NCBI RefSeq assembly: GCF_019649055.1
Contig: NW_026570375.1
Span: forward strand, 124,001 to 188,000
DNA length: 64,000 nt
Direction: 5' to 3'
From: Paramacrobiotus metropolitanus
Taxonomy: Eukaryota > Tardigrada > Eutardigrada > Parachela > Macrobiotidae
Shown here: positions 39,401 through 49,636 of the stretch, in pieces
Layout of the letters: the number at the start of each line of letters is the position of its first letter
How positions within the stretch are numbered: the stretch's first letter is position 1
Position numbers and translations under genes: made by a program
Notes under the pieces: generated by a model
What the model saw: the letters and a program-made list of their open reading frames with translations, nothing else
Told to the model about the DNA's origin: nothing
The model's database searches: none

Positions 39401-40215
39401 ACGAAAGAAGTTGATCACCGGCTGGTCCATTCCCTCAAATACAAGAAACTGATTGGGATAGTTGAATCGTTTACCGAAAAGCATCGTCAAACTCTTTTAG
39501 GTATCCAGTACCCGATGACCTGATGCTAGGACGCCTCAGGATTGATCACGCCGAGCGGATCGTAGAAGAATGCCATTACGCTAATCTTTCCTGGATAAAG
39601 GTCTTCCAGTACCTGCTGTTCCATGGATATCCAAGCATGGCATTGTACGACAGCAATGATGTGCCCATCGCGTACTGCATGTACATGCTGTATGGTTGCA
39701 TCGGTGCCATCTACGTGCACCCTTCCCATCGCAACCGGAATCTGTTCCGCCTTGTGCTCGGAGAATTACTGGTGTGGCTTCAGACGCGGGCAATACCGTC
39801 GGTTTGGATGCAGACCATGAATTTCCCGTTAGCAGCACAGCTGGAAGTTATTCGCGGTTTTGGCGGGGAAGAGTTCAGGCGCGGCTATGCTATGTGCTGG
39901 ATGACTTACAGAGCGCCACGTGTTTATCGTGATCCTCTTCAAGTAGCTCCCGATCGACAGCACATTCGCCGCAAAACGACACCGAGGCCGGACAACGAAA
40001 ACTTGATTGACGATAACTGCGACCTGCAGATCTACGAATCAGCAACTGAAGAAGACGAGAGTGTCGATAGCGATTTTTACGACCCGAAAGAATCGAGCAA
40101 TCGAAAGATACGAGAAATCCTCTCATTCGGCAAACCAGGCAGGTCCGGAAGATCGGGTGCCCCATCGAGAACAGTTGAAAGATTTCCGATAACCCGGAAT
40201 ACCCATTTGGTATAA
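36440..40215 (+). CDS. GLYAT-like N-acyltransferase G2
   Basis: Paralogue of G1. The first exon ends 36549 (LLPWLEQQFPSSLP; start not identified). Exon 36654-36927 has IYHIACNILENRFSYP and FIVDKLPTPSV. Exon 37024-37156 has VDPGVGKILLSLEDR and ELVFNFDLVRCAFQR. The GNAT exon is 39501-40215. The first two fit the N-terminal GLYAT domain (hydrophobic start, then VDKxPxxSVxxC). The GNAT exon has YPVPDDLMLG, IAYCMYMLYGCIGAIYVH, SHRNRNLFRLVLGELL and IPSVWMQTMNFPL. An acidic/basic tail follows (ESATEEDESVDSDFYDP) and ends NTHLV. Recognised exon frames are intact. A small exon between 37156 and 39501, expected from G3, was not found with confidence. That intron holds the 51-bp minisatellite. Confidence 0.72.
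37950..38590 (+). repeat. 51-bp minisatellite, about 12 units, in a G2 intron
   Basis: Unit of 51 bases containing CTAACGGG, GCACTGGACAGT and GGTAGCTCGGTCAC, repeated about 12 times with two sub-types (GGGATCT and GGAGTTC variants). As 51 is a multiple of three, long open frames run through it (LTGSMHWTVLVARSPIY per unit). I take these as a by-product, since the array sits between exons of G2. Confidence 0.92.
38591..38935. repeat. diverged and inverted minisatellite flank
   Basis: The segment near 38684-38735 matches the 51-bp unit in reverse complement (CTGTCCAGTGCACAGAGCCC). Further right, longer diverged units share ATTCCGCTCAGTG and GTTTCGGTCACTCACT. The array thus changes orientation and unit type at its right edge. 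Confidence 0.75.
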
Positions 40216-40587
40216 TACTGGAAGCGGAAGGTGAAAGTCACAAAAATCACAATCTCTACTGTAGTGATTCCTTGATGACTGACCATTAGCGCAGTCTGGA
40301 GCGATCTTTTGCATTCCCATTGGTGGCGGAGCATAGTCTTCTATTCATCAAACTATATCAGTGTTATAGTAGTACGTACTTCTTGCACGATGCCCAGGCT
40401 TTGCATTATAATTACAATTGTGCTTCACATAATACTTTTGAAAAACTAACAAGTTAGACTTAGCCAATTCATGGGAAAGTTGCTGCTCGATAAATCGTTA
40501 CTGTAAAAAATATTGATAAGCGATTAAGTAATAACTGATTAGCATGTCTGCTATTCTTGTTATCATGCTGATTTACCGGCGTGGATA
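40216..40587. other. G2 3' flank and upstream region of G3
   Basis: No gene. The last about 50 bases (40535-40587) match the uninterrupted locus at 57541-57596, which defines the retrotransposon insertion that follows. Confidence 0.6.
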
Positions 40588-42174
40588 TGCAAAAGTTAAA
40601 GCCGTGAAAGACACCTTAGTGAACATTCAAGGAGCAGCCGCCACGGTGGGCTTACAGTTGAACACAGGAAAGTGTGAGCTGTACGTAGACGGCGGATCTC
40701 CCGAAGAACGCCAGCACGTAATCCAGTCCATCCTGAACGTAGCACCAGATATCCGACTGTCAAAACCGGAGGAACTGGAGCTGTTGGGTTCACCGCTGTT
40801 GAACGAATCTGTTTCGGGCGCGTTGTTGAGGAAGGTTGGTCAAGCACATGTGCTTGCCGACCAGCTCGGTATATTGCCTTCACATCAGGCGCTGTTTTTG
40901 CTTAAGAACTGTTTGTCGCTGCCGAAATTGTTGTATCTTCTTAGAACATCACCGTGCTGGCAATTTCCGGATGAGCTGAAAAAATTTGATGAAGTTATCC
41001 GAGTGAAAGCAGAACAACTGACGAACGTGACAATGTCCGGCCCGGTATGGGAGCAAGCCTCGTTGCCTACAAAATTTGGAGGCTTGGGACTAATCAGCGC
41101 ATCCGATGTCGCGCTAGCCGCCTACGCCTCTTCGGTACACGGAGCAGCCGGCATGGTTGGCAGCATAGCAGGTGACGCGGCAGTAAAAGACCGCTGTTAT
41201 CAGCTCACAAAAGCGTGGTCAGATCGTTTTTCCTTGGAACCTCCCCGCACGGAAAGCCGATGTTTCCAGTCGGTTTGGACAGCTCTGCAGCATACCCAGA
41301 CAGTATCCCGCATGATGGAGAATGCCGACGTATTTACCTCTGCTCGCCTGTTGGCTGCATCCTCACCGGAGTCGCGCGCCTGGTTATCTGCCTTGCCTGT
41401 ATCCATATTCGGAAATTTGCTGGAGGACACTCACTTACGGATTGCCGTGGCCCGGCGGTTGGGAGCTCCCGTATGCCAGCCTCATGTTTGTCGGTGCGGC
41501 AGCACAGTGGACAGTCTCGGACACCATGGCTTGGTATGCAAGCTAGCGAAAGGAAGGCACGGAGTCCACGCCGTCCTGAACGAAGCTACAAAGCGGGCAT
41601 TGTGCTCGGCAAGAGTACCATCGTCACTTGAGCCAGCAGGCTTAAACAGAGGAGATGGAAAGCGGCCTGATGGAGTCACAGCATTCCCTTGGAAAAATGG
41701 CAAGCCGCTAGTATGGGATGTAACCGTGGCTGACACCTTTGCCCTAACATACATCGCCCAGACGTCCAGGGTGCCGGGAAGCGCAGCGGAAATTCGTGAA
41801 AATCGGAAATTAGGAAAGTACAGCGGGCTGGCAGACCGTTACAACGTTCAACCGCTGGCGTTTGGAAACCTCGGGTACATTCGGACCACTGACAAAGAAA
41901 TTCTTCAAAGATCTGTCGAGAAAGATTAGCGACTGTACAGGCAACCCTCGCTCAGGGGAGTTTTTGCGACAGAAAATCGGTATCGAGATTCAGGGAGGAA
42001 ATGCAGTTTCTGTTCTCGGTACATTCAGCGACATGGTTGAGCGGGAAGATGTGTATTTTGCCTTCAAATTAGCTCAGCGAGAATGATGTTGTGTATTTTT
42101 GTTATTGTTACTTGTGTAATACGCGATGTATTTATTAAATTGGGTCTAATAAAGTACTGTACATTGCAAAAGTT
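40588..42174 (+). mobile_element. 5'-truncated non-LTR retrotransposon (copy 2) with 10-bp TSD
   Basis: Element body 40598-42164, flanked by TGCAAAAGTT at 40588-40597 and 42165-42174. An open frame runs to 41929; its first about 18 codons are host flank. It covers the end of a reverse transcriptase (ATVGLQLNTGKCELYVDGG, then a thumb-like region), a knuckle-like CRCG...HHGLVC (about 41485-41545), and RPDG...LVWDVT, a possible restriction-like endonuclease core. One extra G near 41868 shifts frame; homology continues as FLRQKIGIEIQGGNAVSVLGTF to the stop at 42084-42086. AATAAA at 42148-42153 lies close to the 3' end, with no long poly(A). The upstream RT motifs are missing, so it cannot move by itself. 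Confidence 0.9.
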
Positions 42175-43011
42175 TGTGCAATGTGCACACGTACAAGTAC
42201 TCCCGACGTTTTACTACACCCGCAGTACAGGTGCGCATTAGGGTGGAAGCACCATTGAAACTGCTGACTTGTGTACACTGTAGTACAGTATGTTTAAAAC
42301 AAAGAACTTGTTTATGCCTTTTTGGAGTTAAGTAAACCCGAATACTTACAATTTAACCAAGCAGAAAGCTGCAGCCTTCTGCTCCATGTTTTACGCAGCT
42401 GTTGCGTGATGTTGCGATAAAACTTTTCAAACTTGACGCTTTGAACGAAGCTCGAGGAATGGGTCAGATAAAGCTATCCAAGACTAAATTAAGAAGCATC
42501 CTACCATGGCTGGAGCAGCAATTTCCAAACAGCTTGCCGGTAAAACCGATCTTACCGTTTGGTTCTATACTTATGTTATGGTTCAAAAAGATTTATGCAA
42601 ACCAAGATTAATTATAAGTCTATAGTTTTGCCGTGTATTCAGGTTTACCACATCGCATGCAATATTCTGGAGAACCGTTTCTCATACCCGAAAATGAAAT
42701 TCGTCGTTGATAAATTGCCAACACCGTCGGTGTGCGTATGCAAACCTGTGCGTAGCAAAACGACCCGCGATTATATCCCCGAGTTCAGTGAGCACCTACT
42801 GGTATTTGTACATTCCAAGCAAGCCAAGCAATGCAGGGCTTTCTGGGCCATGCAGCGGAACGTGCCGGAACTCTTTAACTGGGGCAAGGATATGACGTTT
42901 ATCGGTATAACCGAAACCGCGAAAACGAAACTAACTTTTTCAACGATAATTTGCAAAGTGCTTGTAGATGTGGATCCGACCGTTGCACAAATATTGCTGT
43001 CAGTGGAGGAC

Positions 43012-43262
43012 CGTGTAAGGGCGGGACGCTCCGCCCTCCTGAGTAGCTATTCGCTGTTTCTGGGGATTTCCACCCCGCACATTGCTGCGCTGTTTTGACG
43101 GATCTGCAGCACAGTTGCACTGGCTGCAGAATCCTTCCTCGTTAGTCTGGTGTTGCTGCGCCACGGTGCGCATTAGATTCGGCAATAAAGCCTCATCCGG
43201 GTTCACGCTGTTCGCTGTCGAGGATACGCGTGGCGCCCATACGGCCCCGCGTTATAATCGTG
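43012..43262. mobile_element. 243-bp unidentified insertion in G3 exon, 4-bp duplication
   Basis: Compared with G2, the codons for the SVEDR-DF stretch are separated by 43016-43258. CGTG occurs on both sides (43012-43015, 43259-43262), consistent with a short target duplication. Ends TAAGGGCGGG and CCGCGTTATAAT show only weak inverted similarity, so a MITE is possible but not shown. Confidence 0.55.
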
Positions 43263-44214
43263 ATTTTAAACTTGTACCTCCAGCACAAGGGTGTCCAACA
43301 GGAGAACGGTTGTTTAATTTCGACCTGAGCAGTTGCGCAATTCAGCGGTAAGGAAATCGCCACATTTGGCATTTGACAGCTAAGGAAGTTCCCTTCTTCA
43401 ACTATCTAAAGAAGTATGAATGAGACATCGAATCGTCTCAGTGCTGACTACCTGTTTCTACGCCTTTCTCAGACAGTTGTCGATCGAAAACCTGCTGTGT
43501 GATCAGCAGCAGCGGAAAGTTGGTGGACGTGTTGTTTCATAGCGTGTATTAAAGTGACACTATATTAATGATTTCTATGTGACAAAGAGTTTTTAACGCT
43601 TTACCAAAGAACATATTTTGAGAGTGAAGATGTCTTTTCAGTTTTCCTTCTTCCTGATGTTTATAGTAGTACTGATTGAAATTATTGCTGACATCGGGAT
43701 AATATTCAAGTTCGTACCACAGGCAAATACTCCCACTCTGGTAGGATAGGTAGTAGTCGGGTGACCGGATCCGGAGAACCGGGAGGATCGTACCGCTGTG
43801 CCTGTGGGCAAACTGGTCGAGCAATACAGCGCACATAAAGTAATAATCGTTTATGACGGTAATCATGGCTTGTAGGTATCCGATACCCGATGACCTGAAG
43901 CTGGGAATCCTAACAGCTGAGGACGCCGAACAGATTGTCCAAGAATGCCGGTTCGCGAACCCGTCCTGGATGAAGGTGTTCCAGTACATGCTGTCACATG
44001 AATTTCCCAGCGTGGCATTGTACGACGACAGGGATAAGCCCGTCGCGTGCTGCATGTACATGCTGCACGGCTGCGTCGGCGCCGTGTACGTCCACCCTTC
44101 GTATCGCAACCCGGATTTGTTCCGCCTTGTGCTCGGAAAATTGTTGGCTCGCCTTCAGGCGTTGGAAATACCGTCGGTTTGGATTCAGACCATGAATTTC
44201 CCGTTAGTTTCACA

Positions 44215-44796
44215 ACTGGAAGTACGACGACACGGTGCTTTGAACAGCATCGTGTGCCGATCATTGGTTTCGGCGGGCATTCCAGCAAAACTCGAACCTC
44301 GTGGCACATCCCATACATCTGAACGTCGCCCAGACGGATGCACGACCTTTGCCTGGAAACGTGGTATGCGTCTGGCATAGGACGTCACCTGCGTCGACAC
44401 TGTCGCCCCGTCCCATATCAAGTCCACTTCCTCAGCTGCCGGATCCGCCGCTGCCCAGGCCGAAAGACAAGAAAACCAGATTCAATGCGTACCTCTGAAG
44501 GCAGATACATTTTTACTGCACTAGCCTTTGAAACGCTCGGGCCCTGGGGAAAATCGGCATCTGCTTTAATAAAGGAAATCGGCAAGCGGCTACAGCAACA
44601 CACCGGGGAACCTCGCTCACACGAATTCTTACGTCAACGTCTGTCGATCGAAATACAGCGAGGCAACGCGGCTTCCGTGCTGGGGACAATGGAAGGCGCG
44701 GATAAATTAGAAGAAATTTTGTTATTGTAATTCTCTATTTGTTGCCAATTCATGTATTCTAACTGGCTTGTGCTAATAAAATATTTTACTGGAAGT
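44215..44796 (+). mobile_element. 5'-truncated retrotransposon (copy 3) with 9-bp TSD inside GNAT exon
   Basis: Body 44224-44787, flanked by ACTGGAAGT at 44215-44223 and 44788-44796. Removing the body and one duplicate gives CTGGAAGTTATTCGCGG exactly as in G2. The body has the same 3' region as copy 2: SERRPDGCTTFAWKRG, a premature stop where WDVT should begin, then LAFETLGPWGKS and LRQRLSIEIQRGNAASVLGTM, an AATAAA near 44775 and a short T-rich end. Confidence 0.93.
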
Positions 44797-45258
44797 TATT
44801 CGCGGTTTTTCGGTGAAGAGTTCAAGCGCCGCAATGCTATGTGTTGGTTGACGTACACAGCGCCACCTGTATGCGTTGATCCGTTATAAAAAGTTCCCGC
44901 TCGACGACACCGCAGTCGCCGTAAAAATACTGAAAAGGCTCCGAGTCAGCCCAGTGAAAACGTGGCTGATCATGATTTTACGTTGGAAATCTACGAATCA
45001 GCAACTGAGGAGGACGGGAACGTAGGCAGCGATTTCTACGATCCGGAAGAATCGACCAGCCGAAAGATTCGAGAACATTTGCCTTACGGTAGACCTAACA
45101 AACCACGAAGGCTAGAGCGCTCTGGTGAAGTTATTATACACAATAAAATGACCTTCGATAACCAGGAATATCCTTTTGGCGGACTACCTAGGAACGATGG
45201 GAGCGGACGACGAAAGTCACTGAAAGGACACAATCGCAAGGGAGACCTTGATGACTGA

Positions 45259-46590
45259 CCATCAGCATAGTCGGGAGCGATCTTTCGCAACATCGGCAAT
45301 GGCGCATCGATCGCTTTTATTAAGTTCATTAATCAGACCATTTTCCTTGTACAACTGACAACAGTAGTTATTGCACGTAGAGTAGTCGTTCTTTTACTTT
45401 TAATTTCTGGAAACCCGAATTACGGTATGTTAATGATTCATTAGCTCAGTTTACGGTCTTGGGCACTATCTTTCGGACGTGAAAACGACAAACAGTACAT
45501 TAAAATTTAAGGTAAAGTATGTTATATGCAAAAGTGAGGTCGTTTTACGGTATTTATGCTACCTGAGTGAGTAAGGCTCTGCTACTGAATTGTCGATACT
45601 GATTCATAATTACTTAGAATTAAGATTTCAAGAGATCATTCAGCGCCATCATGGTACTGCATCCACAAACCGACATAATATCTGTTTTGCAACCATTGCG
45701 CGAAAACGAAATATTAATATTATTTGGCATACTCTCACCGTCGCCGCTGACCTGTAATCTGTGATGCTTAGCTACAGATAACTGAAAAGTCTGCGGAAAG
45801 CGCTTCTTTATACCTGTGCAGGAATGTAACGAATGGGAAGTTTACTTTAGAACGTTTTAAAAGAATCCGTTATTCCGAGCGTGTCTCAAAAGGCTTTGCC
45901 GTTTCTTGCTTCTTGCTCTTATCTTGTTACAGGACCTTTCCCTGGTTAAATGAGGATGTAGCATTTGGACCAGAGGGCAGTATTTATGTTTCTTGCTTTG
46001 TCATCACGGGTAGTGCGAACGGTACTGAGAGGAGGAGTGGCCTCCCCGCACACCCGCACTGGTGCGGGTGCTAAGTTGTTTTGCTGTTTTTCGATAGTGA
46101 TTTTCTCCATCTGCCAGATCTTCGGTCTGGCAGATTCTTCAGTTGCTAGCCATCGTCGTCTGAGTAACTTGCTGTACTTTTAGCCCCGCAGCATTCTGCT
46201 GCGGGAGCGAATGCTGCGGGAGCTTCTGTAGTGTCATGTGAATGGGATAAAGTGTGCAGTTGATTGTCGGGTGTCTTGCGTTTCCGCATAACTCGTAGTA
46301 TACAACACTGCTCACTCTGCAGGATAGATTCCGTTTCTGTCTCTGTCCGTGGATTCTTCCTAGATCCACCATCATAGTACCTTTGTGGTTGTTGCATCTT
46401 CTTTAAGGCGCAACCAGCTTAGACTGTTTGCTGCATAGTACGAAATCATCTTGTGTGAGATACGAAAGTTATATATAAGGTTTTTCCATGTCGCATTGTG
46501 CTCAACTGATATCAGTTATGTGCCAACACTGTGAATCTCGTAGAATATTTGAACGTACGAGTAGTGTGTTATCAAAGATCACGGTTTACG
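45259..46590. other. region between G3 and S1, with hairpin cluster
   Basis: From about 45860 it is similar to the right edge of the window (about 63450 on; LNEDVAFGP in both), so the duplicated cassette starts here. No complete gene is seen. Four hairpins at 46031-46220 are listed separately. Confidence 0.55.
46031..46220 (+). other. cluster of GC-rich hairpins upstream of S1
   Basis: Perfect stems: GGAGG/CCTCC at 46031-46045, CACCCGCA/TGCGGGTG at 46051-46070 (4-base loop), ATCTGCCAGA/TCTGGCAGAT at 46109-46135 (7-base loop), and CCCGCAGCA/TGCTGCGGG at 46185-46205 (3-base loop). The last arm can instead pair over 11 bases with 46210-46220. They lie about 370-560 bases before the S1 start. 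RNA or DNA role unknown. Confidence 0.75.
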
Positions 46591-47975
46591 ATGGCTTCTA
46601 CACAGTTACTTCAGATTGCGCTCGTTCTCGGCATTTTTGGATACAGTTGCTGCATGTCAGGAGAAGGTAAGACTATGAGCTACTAAAAAATCATTTCAAA
46701 TTGAAGCGCGTTTTATCATCATTTCAAAAATCATTTCAAATTGAAACGATTATAACTTATGTATTTCTTAACATGGCTGTTGCCCCTAGTTTTCCAAATT
46801 TTTGGATTTTTGATGATTTTTGGTATTATGCAAAAGCTTAGGAAGCGATCACTTATCAAATCAATGATTTCTTAACCCAGAAATAACGACAGGAGCGTTA
46901 GCTGATATTTCGAGTAGAATATATGTACTATGTAGATTGCAGTATTGCAGCAGAGTTGATTCATTAGGAATCCCTGACGAGCGTCTTCTGGGTTACGGCT
47001 TGGGTGGAATCGGTGGATACGGTACCTACGGCTTGGGCGGAGTGGGTAGTTACGGCGGTCTGGGCACTTATGGTGGACTCGGTTACGGTGGTGTTGGGAC
47101 TCTCGGCTACGGCGGTCTTGGCGGCTACGGTTTAGGTGGAATCGGCTACGGACGCGGAGGTATGGTTCATTCGGCATTCCGTAATTTTTCTAGAATTTTT
47201 GCCTTGATTTTTCCCCGTAAACCACTTCCGCTGAACTCCATTTATTAGTTTCCTTAGTTCAACATTATCTCTTTAAGCACTTAAATATAATTTTTTATAC
47301 ATAATAACTTGTTAATTTCGCCATAAATGTGCAGATTTAACATCTTTGCCGTGCCGGTACGGCGGATTAAACTGAGTTACTTAATTAAAAAAAAAACTTA
47401 TTTCAGCTTCTAACAGTAAATTTTAAAGCATTTGGCACCTAAGCCGTTTCTGACCGGTCGCGGTATAATTTTTGGCAGGTCTGCTCTACGACGAGGACCC
47501 CAGTGCCGAAAATGACGAATTCCAGGATGAAGCCATGACCTCCAAAGGCGACTACAAGACCGTCATCATTCCCGGACACAAGATCCGCAAACTGAAGGTG
47601 CAGCTGTACAAGAAGCACGGAGAAGAGTCCGCTATCGACCACGCCACGACCGCCACCGGCACTTCCAACATGGAGACCATGCCCACCGAGAACAAGAGTG
47701 GCAACGAGAATATCTGCGTCATCCGTGTCTCCCCCATCACATCTTCCGCCGACTCATGCATCAGATGCGTGAAGTTGCCGAGGTCACCCCCCATTACCGA
47801 CAACAGTGCCGCTGAATCCAACGTGGACATTAACATCGACGTCGACAACACCCAGGAAGAAGCGTCTAAGTGGAAGAACTGGAAGGGCGTGCATGAACTG
47901 CGTCATCCGCATCACATCAAGCGCGACAAAGAGAATTCCATGATTCGGATTGTCAGTTCCTCGTCACGCTTTTAA
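46591..47975 (+). CDS. secreted Gly/Tyr-rich protein S1
   Basis: Three exons, 46591-46666, 46956-47159 and 47479-47975, in phase (258 residues). Exon 1 encodes a signal peptide (MASTQLLQIALVLGIFGYSC). Exon 2 encodes IPDERLLGYG and then about 55 residues of GGYG/GLG repeats. Exon 3 encodes an acidic/basic region (LLYDEDPSAENDEF, VIIPGHKIRKLKVQLYKK). The segment after VIRVSP (about 47731-47796) lies between two C runs. In the alternative frame it reads HHIFRRLMHQMREVAEVTP, shared with the S2 copy and more protein-like. Two compensating C-run errors may therefore hide the true sequence. Likely an extracellular structural or effector protein (inference from composition). No family recognised. Paralogues at 58060 and 63877. 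Confidence 0.75.
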
Positions 47976-48680
47976 GGGCCTGAACGAGTTTGCTGACGGT
48001 GAGATGGCTGACGAATAAATGTGGCTACAGCTGTTGTTACGTCTGCCTAATTTGTTGAAAAACTGTGTTTTTCTGGTCAACGAATAATGGATGCTTTTCG
48101 AAAAGCTGTTGTTGTTATCGTCAAAGCTATGCGCAGTTTTTCGTTATTAAAGAAATTTTGTTATTGTGGAAACTTAATTAAAAGAAAGTGCGCTGGAAAA
48201 ATTATCGTGCACGAGTAAACCTGCAGAATATTAAATTTTGCTCTCACTTGCTGAACGCCTTATAAAATAAAATTAATTTTATTGTTTCAACCAGTTTTGT
48301 TGCAAATTGCGGAAAACACTTAATTAAAAGTTGACGCGCTGGAAAAATTACACAATGGAACCTTTGACTCGGATAAATTTCGGTTACAATTTTATTCGAA
48401 GAAAATTACTTCCACATTTTCAATCAAAAGTAGAAATTTTACAACATCATAGTTTACAGACGTCTACAACAAGTAAGCATGTTCTTGTCGAGTCGTTTTT
48501 CTCCTTTTTAGAAGTAGTCTACCTCCTTGTGCAGAGCAATCCTGATTGGTGTAGGTATTAAACAGAGGAAACAAACAATGTATCTGTATGCAGGCAGTAT
48601 CTGTAATTGTTGAAAATGTTACAATCACACGGCACACTCTCCAAATACGCTGCAAAATCGAAAGCGCCTGCGTTCTCTTA
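47976..48680. other. S1 3' flank
   Basis: AT-rich, matching the 59115-59600 region after S2. No gene recognised. Confidence 0.5.
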
Positions 48681-48684
48681 CTTC

Positions 48685-48835
48685 CGTCCTTCGTACAGTA
48701 CAGCAACCGGAATTTGTTTCGCCTTGCGCTTGGAGAACGGTTAAATCGCTTACGACACTGGAAGTACCACCGATCTATACACCAACTAGAATTTCCCTCA
48801 CGGCTGGAAGACATTCGCGGTTTTGAGGGCTGAGA
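48685..48835 (+). pseudogene. GNAT-domain fragment of a GLYAT-like gene
   Basis: Encodes NRNLFRLALGERLNRLRHWKY and LEFPSRLEDIRGFEG, matching NRNLFRLVLGELL and QLEVIRGFGG of G2, then stops. No other exons are nearby. The related fragment at 59610-59770 lies at the same place in the other cassette copy. Confidence 0.75.
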
Positions 48836-48960
48836 GTTAAAAAGCTGTCAGGTGTTGGTTGACGTACAAAGCCTCGCCATGCGGTACCAGAAATATCATT
48901 GCACCTTCTTTCTAGGACTATCGCCACTCTGAATTTTATTAGAACTCTCGTGACCTATTT

Positions 48961-49070
48961 ACAGGGCTGTTGCGATGGCGTTTGCGGCGTCACCGATGAC
49001 TCGGCGAACTCACGATTTTACGGGGTTCACGATGCTTATTTCTTTGCGTTCGTGATTTAATAAGTGTTTT
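48961..49070 (+). other. conserved Cys/Asp-rich fragment, cassette copy A
   Basis: Reads CCDGVCGVTDDSANSRFYG after a pyrimidine-poor AG. Copy B at 59902-60077 has DCCDDVCVTDDSADSRFYG. Similar at amino-acid level, and possibly an exon of an unrecognised gene in the cassette. Confidence 0.35.
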
Positions 49071-49636
49071 GTGCAGGATATGGGGCGCAGTGTACCTGAT
49101 CATTTGAAGCGGGACGGGGTTGCATTTACAAATGACTGTATTGAAAGAGGTGGTACAGAACTGGATATATCCCAATGGCAGGAAACAACCGCACAGAGGC
49201 ATATAACTGGGAATACGGGACCGCTCCAGTCGGTATAACTAAGCCTATTTGGAGCACGTCTGTAACGGATGTGCAAATGTAGTACGGTATGGCTTCTTTT
49301 GCGACTTGGGGAAACAATTTCTGGTTGCGAGATTATATGCAGCCTTTTATCGATCCTGGATGCGAATCATGCCGATTCATGTGATCAATCCCGTCCCGAT
49401 AGTAAGAGCTACAAAGGCACTGTCATATCATTTATGCTGATTTCATTGCAGCATAACACAGATTAGTGCCGGTAAAGGGTGGAATACAACTGCCGTATCC
49501 ACGCTCATGTTATTCATGCAGTTATGTTCAGTTTAATTGATTAAACACAAGTGTTTTTAACCTAACTTACATTAATGCTAACTTCACGGATTGCGAGATT
49601 GCCGTTCATCCTTTAACCACCATTTGATTACCAGTT

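Larger units (their letters stand above)
42395..45258 (+). pseudogene. GLYAT-like gene G3, interrupted by two insertions
   Basis: Third GLYAT-like copy. The first exon ends 42539 (KLRSILPWLEQQFPNSLP). Exon 42643-42904 is intact (VYHIACNILENRFSYP, FVVDKLPTPSVCVC). The next exon, 42968-43347, is split by 243 bases at 43016-43258, putting TGA at 43096; its right half still encodes RDFKLVPPAQGCPTGERLFNF. A small exon 43473-43528 is likely. The GNAT exon opens at 43876 (YPIPDDLKLG, VACCMYMLHGCVGAVYVH) and is broken after 44214 by a LINE fragment. It resumes at 44788, where one base is missing near 44811, and the tail (ESATEEDGNVGSDFYDP) ends at 45258. G2 is the closest intact relative. Confidence 0.82.

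Noticed and set aside
40544-40597. N-terminal hydrophobic MSAILVIMLIY as a signal peptide of a retroelement protein
   Set aside because: It is host flanking DNA before the target-site duplication; the same stretch exists without the element at 57.5 kb.
43549-44109. Long minus-strand frame opposite G3
   Set aside because: Antisense shadow overlapping the GNAT exon and flank; no motif.
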